A DNA stretch of 27,722 nucleotides, taken from IMG/VR virus record IMGVR_UViG_3300035698_016645, positions 1-27,722 of that record; one strand, given 5' to 3'. Of the stretch, positions 25,028 to 27,722 are shown piece by piece (the stretch's first letter is position 1; each line of letters opens with the position of its first letter). Below the pieces are notes generated by a model. It saw only the letters and a list, made by a program, of their open reading frames with translations, did no database searches and was not told the DNA's origin. This DNA is from a virus. A program made the position numbers and the translations under genes.

Positions 25028-25789
25028 TTATACGTCTTTTAGTGAATTTGAAAGTGATTCTGATTTAATTGAAGATAAAGCTTTATCTTGCTTATTCTTC
25101 TTATTAACAGGTTTATTATTATCTGGTTTTGGTTTTAGTTTTAATTTAGGTAACCATTCATTTTCGAATTCAATCCTGGCTGCTATCATATCGGCCTGAT
25201 GTAATATAAATGGTAAAGATGTTCTTGGTTTGGTTTCAGGACCATATGACATTAGATATTTTTTATTACCATCATCATATAAACCATCATGAGTTTGGAT
25301 AGCTAACATTTCATTAAAGCTATATTGAATACCATTACTTTGTAGAAGAAATAAACCTCTATCTGGAACTGAGGCAAATGGTAAATTAGTACTATGTTTA
25401 TAATCTTCTCCTAATTTATCTCTTCTCCACTGATCATCCTGGGTAATGTAAGCTGGTTCTTCTTCACTACCCATTTTACCAAGATCATGATTTAACGCTG
25501 AAAATATTAATTCTTCATTAGTAAATGTAGACATATCACATCCCATTTTCTCCCATAACTTAGATAAATGAATAGCACTTTCTACTACCCTGATAACATG
25601 ATCAACATAACCACCAGGAAAAGCATTATGATATTCCTTCTTATGAGAGGCCGGCATTAATGCTATCCTATTCTCATGTCTTTTATAGAATTCTAATAAT
25701 TTTTCCTTTCTAGGCTCTGAGATATAAATATCAATAATCTTCAGGAACCTTTCCCAATTTTCTTGTATTTGTTCTGCTTTTAAACTCAT
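25028..25789 (-). CDS. HD-domain phosphohydrolase
   Basis: Ordered metal-binding residues are visible: HNAFPGGYVDHV (H54, H64), the HD pair in ALNHDLGKMG (H101-D102), a later IQTHDGLYDD (H167) and LHQADMIAARIEFE (D200). The arrangement resembles YhaM/CMP-binding-factor-type HD nucleases and other HD phosphohydrolases. Likely hydrolyses a nucleotide or nucleic-acid 3' end; phage cases often degrade host nucleotides, signalling nucleotides or RNA, and substrate cannot be chosen here. The C-terminal 50 residues are Lys/Ser-rich and disordered. The start overlaps the 60-aa gene by 4 nt (ATGA) and it leads into the membrane protein and sigma genes, so it is probably expressed before late genes. 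Confidence 0.85.
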   Translation of the reverse strand: MSLKAEQIQENWERFLKIIDIYISEPRKEKLLEFYKRHENRIALMPASHKKEYHNAFPGGYVDHVIRVVESAIHLSKLWEKMGCDMSTFTNEELIFSALNHDLGKMGSEEEPAYITQDDQWRRDKLGEDYKHSTNLPFASVPDRGLFLLQSNGIQYSFNEMLAIQTHDGLYDDGNKKYLMSYGPETKPRTSLPFILHQADMIAARIEFENEWLPKLKLKPKPDNNKPVNKKNKQDKALSSIKSESLSNSLKDV

Positions 25790-25968
25790 TGTCTTTCTAT
25801 TAAATCTCCCAAATTATCAATTAACTCCTTTATATTACCAATCTCAGATCTAAGATGAATGTCTAATTGACTACCTATATTAGGAGTACCTCTCATTTGG
25901 GCTTCTAATGCTGTTACTCTTGAAAATAGCATACTAATCATTTGTAATGCCGAATCTTTGTTTTTCAT
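25786..25968 (-). CDS. Small helical protein (60 aa)
   Basis: Sixty residues, nearly all helical with heptad spacing (ALQMISMLFSRVTALEAQM and IGNIKELIDNLGDLIERQ) split by a Gly/Pro break, so probably an oligomerising helical hairpin. The ATGA overlap with the HD gene supports it as a real, coupled gene. It is the first gene after the GC-rich inverted repeat at 25998-26098. Function unknown; a regulatory partner of the HD protein is a guess. Confidence 0.65.
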   Translation of the reverse strand: MKNKDSALQMISMLFSRVTALEAQMRGTPNIGSQLDIHLRSEIGNIKELIDNLGDLIERQ

Positions 25969-25997
25969 AATGTTATTGGTTTATTTTTTTATCCCCG

Positions 25998-26098
25998 GAG
26001 GTCCCATGAGGTCCATTGTCGTCATTCCCCCCTGTCATTCTCTTTCTTTTATTCCTTATTACCCATATTCTCAGGTACCTTTGGACCTCATGGACCTC
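25998..26098. repeat. GC-rich imperfect inverted repeat, 17-bp arms
   Basis: Left arm GAGGTCCCATGAGGTCC (25998-26014) is the reverse complement of right arm GGACCTCATGGACCTC (26083-26098) apart from one bulged C, and one further A:T pair (26015/26082) extends it. Each arm is itself a near-tandem of GAGGTCC or GGACCTCAT. The 68-nt interior is pyrimidine-rich on the plus strand. It fills most of the 176-nt gap between the 141-aa and 60-aa genes and is far more GC-rich than its surroundings. It could be an RNA hairpin for processing or attenuation, or a protein-binding site. Confidence 0.75.
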
Positions 26099-26121
26099 AT
26101 ATACCCGAATAATAATTTATT

Positions 26122-26147
26122 AAATTCAGATTACCAAATTCAGATTA
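26122..26147. repeat. Direct repeat AAATTCAGATTA x2
   Basis: Two perfect 12-bp copies at 26122-26133 and 26136-26147 separated by CC. The second copy contains the stop codon of the 141-aa gene. Spacing of 14 bp (just over one helical turn) would fit tandem protein binding but may be a simple duplication. Confidence 0.6.
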
Positions 26148-26570
26148 AAGAGATTTTATTTTATCAAGAATTTTTTTAATAATCGCGCAATTTTCATAAA
26201 CTTCTTTATTTTCAAAATAATATAAACTTTCTTCTAAACCCAATATTAAAACTTTATCTTTTAATTCTTTTAAAGCATGTATGTGTACTTCCTTATCTAC
26301 ATCAATATATCTCAGGAAATTAAAGGTTCGTTCAAATAATATTTTTTCTTGTGTAACCCTAACATATTGGGGGTCAACCTTTACATTGTGGGGTATAGAT
26401 TTAATAAACTGTTCAATATACTTTTCTTCCACTTGTCTATTTTGATAAAACTTTTTAAATGCCGAAATCATAAAATAGGGGGATTTGGTGTATTCTTTAA
26501 ATTCCTTCCCAACAACTTCCTCATTCTCGAACATTTTAAATATTTTGTTTATATCCATGTGTTTGTACAT
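26145..26570 (-). CDS. Unknown basic 141-aa protein
   Basis: A Lys/Glu-rich, largely helical protein: FKMFENEEVVGKEFKEYTKSPYFMISAFKKFY, then QEKILFERTFNFLRYIDVDKEVHIHALKEL and a final helical segment. There is no Cys, no catalytic motif and no signal peptide. Two in-frame Met codons (26570 and 26558) could start it; neither has a ribosome-binding box. It stands alone, bounded by the nested dyad on the promoter side and the GC-rich inverted repeat on the other, which suggests dedicated control. Family not recognised. Confidence 0.75.
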   Translation of the reverse strand: MYKHMDINKIFKMFENEEVVGKEFKEYTKSPYFMISAFKKFYQNRQVEEKYIEQFIKSIPHNVKVDPQYVRVTQEKILFERTFNFLRYIDVDKEVHIHALKELKDKVLILGLEESLYYFENKEVYENCAIIKKILDKIKSL

Positions 26571-26584
26571 ACCATTATATGTCT

Positions 26585-26674
26585 TATAACGCGTCTATAG
26601 CGCTTATATTAACCGACCTCATATTTTTCACATGGGTACGCGATATGTAAGTATAAGCGTATATAAACGTTATA
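26585..26674. promoter_or_regulatory. Nested dyad upstream of the 141-aa gene
   Basis: Two pairs of inverted half-sites are arranged symmetrically. Outer pair: TATAACG (26585-26591) and CGTTATA (26668-26674). Inner pair: CGCTTATA (26601-26608) and TATAAGCG (26652-26659). Gaps between outer and inner half-sites are 9 and 8 nt. The centre holds a copy of GACCTCATAT (26615-26624), also present at 26093-26102. It lies just before the start of the 141-aa gene, so an operator/promoter or origin-like element is plausible. Confidence 0.5.
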
Positions 26675-26703
26675 TAAAATAATCAATTTTGTTTAATTTC
26701 AAT

Positions 26704-26712
26704 TATAAATAT
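26704..26712 (-). promoter_or_regulatory. ATATTTATA motif after the terminator
   Basis: Minus-strand ATATTTATA directly downstream of the terminator T-run, 134 nt before the 141-aa gene. It restarts transcription after the tRNA/RNase H-like unit if it acts as a late promoter. Confidence 0.38.
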
Positions 26713-26716
26713 AAAT

Positions 26717-26745
26717 AAAAAAAGCCCAACTGTGAAAGTCGGGCT
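26717..26745 (-). terminator. Intrinsic terminator of the tRNA/RNase H-like unit
   Basis: The minus strand reads AGCCCGACT, a 5-nt loop TTCAC, then AGTTGGGCT: a 9-bp stem with one G-U pair, followed by seven T (26723-26717). It lies 36 nt after the stop of the RNase H-like gene. There is no T-run on the plus-strand side, so it works in one direction. Confidence 0.88.
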
Positions 26746-26781
26746 GGTAGGGGGAGGGGGAGATAAAATAATACTACTATA

Positions 26782-27231
26782 CTATCTACAATAATGGTCT
26801 GCAGCTTTAGTTGCTATTTGACTAAATGGTTTAATATTAACTTTATAACCTAAACTATTTGCCCAACCTCTGCTAGCACTTACCAATTTATTGGATATAT
26901 GCATTTTATCTTTATTAAAATCCATATCAATTTGGATATCTACATTCATTCTAGATTTAACATATTCTGCTACCTCAATTGAAAATTCGGTTTCTTTCCA
27001 TAGACGAGACCAAATATCTTTGATTTTTGGGAGAGATTGTTTATGGTATATGTAATGAACACCTCTAGATCCCATTTTAAAAGCTATAACAGTACAGTAT
27101 ACTGAAAATCTTCTATGATTTTGGGAATCGGTTCCAATATGAATTTCTACATCTGGATGGTTCGATAACATATCTTTAATATGATTTGTTATCTTTAATA
27201 CTTTTGAACCATCTACTTTTTTGAAGATCAT
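26782..27231 (-). CDS. RNase H-like nuclease (YkuK-type)
   Basis: The motif IHIGTDSQNHRRFSVYCTVIAF (residues about 31-52) matches the first strand of the YkuK/RNase H-like family, with the Asp in GTDSQ as first metal ligand. LWKETEFSIEVAEYV supplies the Glu-bearing helix, DIQIDMDFN the second Asp and the final AADHYCR the last. At 149 aa it is a single-domain enzyme. Expected action: cleaving RNA in RNA-DNA hybrids or structured RNA. It lies 50 nt after tRNA-Cys and 36 nt before the terminator, so it is cotranscribed with the tRNA array, which raises the possibility of a link to RNA maturation or to primer removal. Exact substrate unknown. Confidence 0.82.
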   Translation of the reverse strand: MIFKKVDGSKVLKITNHIKDMLSNHPDVEIHIGTDSQNHRRFSVYCTVIAFKMGSRGVHYIYHKQSLPKIKDIWSRLWKETEFSIEVAEYVKSRMNVDIQIDMDFNKDKMHISNKLVSASRGWANSLGYKVNIKPFSQIATKAADHYCR

Positions 27232-27281
27232 TTCAATAACTCTATTTGTTTATAACTCTTTACATACTGTTTTTTATCTTG

Positions 27282-27355
27282 AGGGTCTGACCAGATTTGA
27301 ACTGGTGTAATCTGGTTTTGCAAACCAGTGCCTAAAGCCACTCGACCACAGACCC
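27282..27355 (-). tRNA. tRNA-Cys (anticodon GCA)
   Basis: Acceptor GGGTCTG/CAGACCC pairs fully. The anticodon arm is CTGGT-TTGCAAA-ACCAG with anticodon GCA, the T arm is ACCAG-TTCAAAT-CTGGT, and discriminator T73 is the Cys identity base. No CCA is encoded (TCAAG follows), so CCA must be added enzymatically. A frame on the same strand crossing it is not a gene. Confidence 0.95.
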
Positions 27356-27364
27356 AAAAATATT

Positions 27365-27448
27365 TTGAATAGAGAGGGAATTTAACCCTCTGTCTCTTCC
27401 TTACATTTGGGGGGGTAAGGAAAGTTCTAGGCACTGAACTACTATTCA
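27365..27448 (-). tRNA. tRNA-like gene with abnormal anticodon arm
   Basis: An 84-nt cloverleaf-like sequence. Acceptor TGAATAG/CTATTCA gives 7 bp. T8 A9 follow. D arm is GTTC-AGTGCCTA-GAAC. T arm GAGGG-TTAAATT-CCCTC extends to 6 bp with the flanking A:T. The anticodon arm is wrong for a normal tRNA: TTCCTTAC/GTAAGGAA makes 8 bp around a 10-nt loop CCCCCCAAAT, against the usual 5 bp and 7 nt. The T-loop lacks the conserved C56. It sits in the array, 9 nt from tRNA-Cys and 8 nt from the CAT tRNA. Either a decayed tRNA gene or a tRNA-shaped RNA with another use. The seven-C run could also hide a sequencing error, which would not by itself explain the long stem. Confidence 0.55.
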
Positions 27449-27528
<80 letters not shown>

Positions 27529-27621
27529 TTGTATTTTAAGTAGAGAATAATCTCTACTAAGGCATTGATAACTTGATGTACTCACATCTACTAACGTTAA
27601 AAAACGCGTTCGTACCTTTAG
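27529..27621. other. Spacer with three hairpins between the CAT tRNAs
   Basis: A 93-nt gap inside the tRNA array. Hairpins: AGTAGAGA-ATAA-TCTCTACT (27539-27558, 8 bp), GATGT-ACTC-ACATC (27575-27588, 5 bp) and AACG/CGTT (27593-27610, weak). I could not fold it as a tRNA. No gene seen. It may be precursor-processing structure or a separate small RNA. Confidence 0.45.
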
Positions 27622-27694
27622 TTGCGATGACAGGATTCGAACCTGTGACCTCCGGCTTATGAGGCCGGCAAGCTGTCCACTGCTCTACATCGCT
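27622..27694 (-). tRNA. tRNA-Met (CAT) with A1-A72 mismatch
   Basis: Standard 73-nt body: acceptor AGCGATG/CATCGCA with mismatch at 1-72, D stem GAGC/GCTT with A11:T24, anticodon arm CCGGC-CTCATAA-GCCGG, T arm ACAGG-TTCGAAT-CCTGT, discriminator A73. CTA rather than CCA follows. The mismatch and A11:T24 are initiator features, but the anticodon stem lacks the GGG/CCC run, so elongator Met, initiator and lysidine-type Ile remain open. Separated by 2 nt from the next tRNA. Confidence 0.93.
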
Positions 27695-27696
27695 AG

Positions 27697-27722
27697 TGCG
27701 GATAGTGAGACTTGAACTCACA
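27697..27722 (-). tRNA. Partial tRNA (3' end only)
   Basis: The T arm GTGAG-TTCAAGT-CTCAC and acceptor 3' strand TATCCGC with discriminator A are visible; the rest lies beyond the window, so the anticodon is unknown. No CCA follows in the DNA (CT, then the next tRNA). Confidence 0.85.

Noticed and set aside
25723-25731. ATATTTATA copy inside the HD gene as a promoter
   Set aside because: Within coding sequence (the IYISEP region) and not near a start codon; probably chance in AT-rich DNA.
25958-26179. A 73-codon plus-strand open frame over the inverted repeat
   Set aside because: Opposite strand to every real gene, overlaps the ends of two genes, and its codons are set by the repeats.
26747-26762. 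G-rich tract between the RNase H-like gene and terminator as a G-quadruplex
   Set aside because: Two runs of five G plus a GG are not four clear G-tracts of three; a quadruplex is not well supported.

Overview
The window looks like one arm of the genome of a contractile-tailed (T4-like, myovirus-type) bacteriophage. Every convincing gene lies on the minus strand, packed with 1-4 nt overlaps (TAATG and ATGA junctions) or tiny gaps. It carries a baseplate/tail gene block, a gp55-like late sigma factor, a DNA primase, a tRNA array and many small phage-type unknowns. The DNA is strongly AT-rich. Starts are preceded by A-rich sequence and I saw no clear Shine-Dalgarno motif at any start I checked, which fits a Bacteroidota host. 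That host call is an inference.

Layout, read in the direction of transcription (right to left). (1) 27722-26717: tRNA array (a cut tRNA, two CAT-anticodon tRNAs, a tRNA-like element with an abnormal anticodon arm, tRNA-Cys), then a YkuK-type RNase H-like gene and a strong intrinsic terminator. (2) 26704-25969: a regulatory-looking stretch with nested dyad repeats, an unknown 141-aa gene and a GC-rich 17-bp inverted repeat. (3) 25968-23546: a small coiled-coil protein, HD-domain phosphohydrolase, one-pass membrane protein, late sigma factor and a coiled-coil unknown. (4) 23543-7828: tail and baseplate block: OB-fold/spike protein, 281-aa and 115-aa unknowns, gp25-like, gp6/J-like, DNRLRE-like fibre protein, 118-aa coiled coil, a 1285-aa LamG-containing protein, and four more structural proteins, two of which share a C-terminal domain. 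(5) 7831-5168: ART-like protein, GIY-YIG-type protein, primase (zinc finger plus Toprim), Cas4/RecB-like PD-(D/E)XK nuclease. (6) 5149-2557: a P-loop (zeta/polynucleotide-kinase-like) kinase overlapping a 611-aa protein that joins a nucleotidyltransferase, an HExxH metallopeptidase-like segment, a DUF5661-like segment and a HAD phosphatase. (7) 2555-1: zinc-finger protein and five small or acidic unknowns, the last cut by the window edge.

The parts fit together. The gp55-like sigma factor would direct late transcription, and a recurring minus-strand motif, ATATTTATA, lies 5-16 nt before the start of eight transcription blocks, mostly structural. It is the best candidate for its late promoter. 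The short spacing would give nearly leaderless messages. The most unusual items are the four-part enzyme fusion with its coupled kinase, the short N-terminal tags ending in (L/I)xE that resemble T4 capsid-targeting sequences on several non-structural proteins (including the ART-like one), the aberrant tRNA-like gene, and the two CAT tRNAs that divide initiator features between them.
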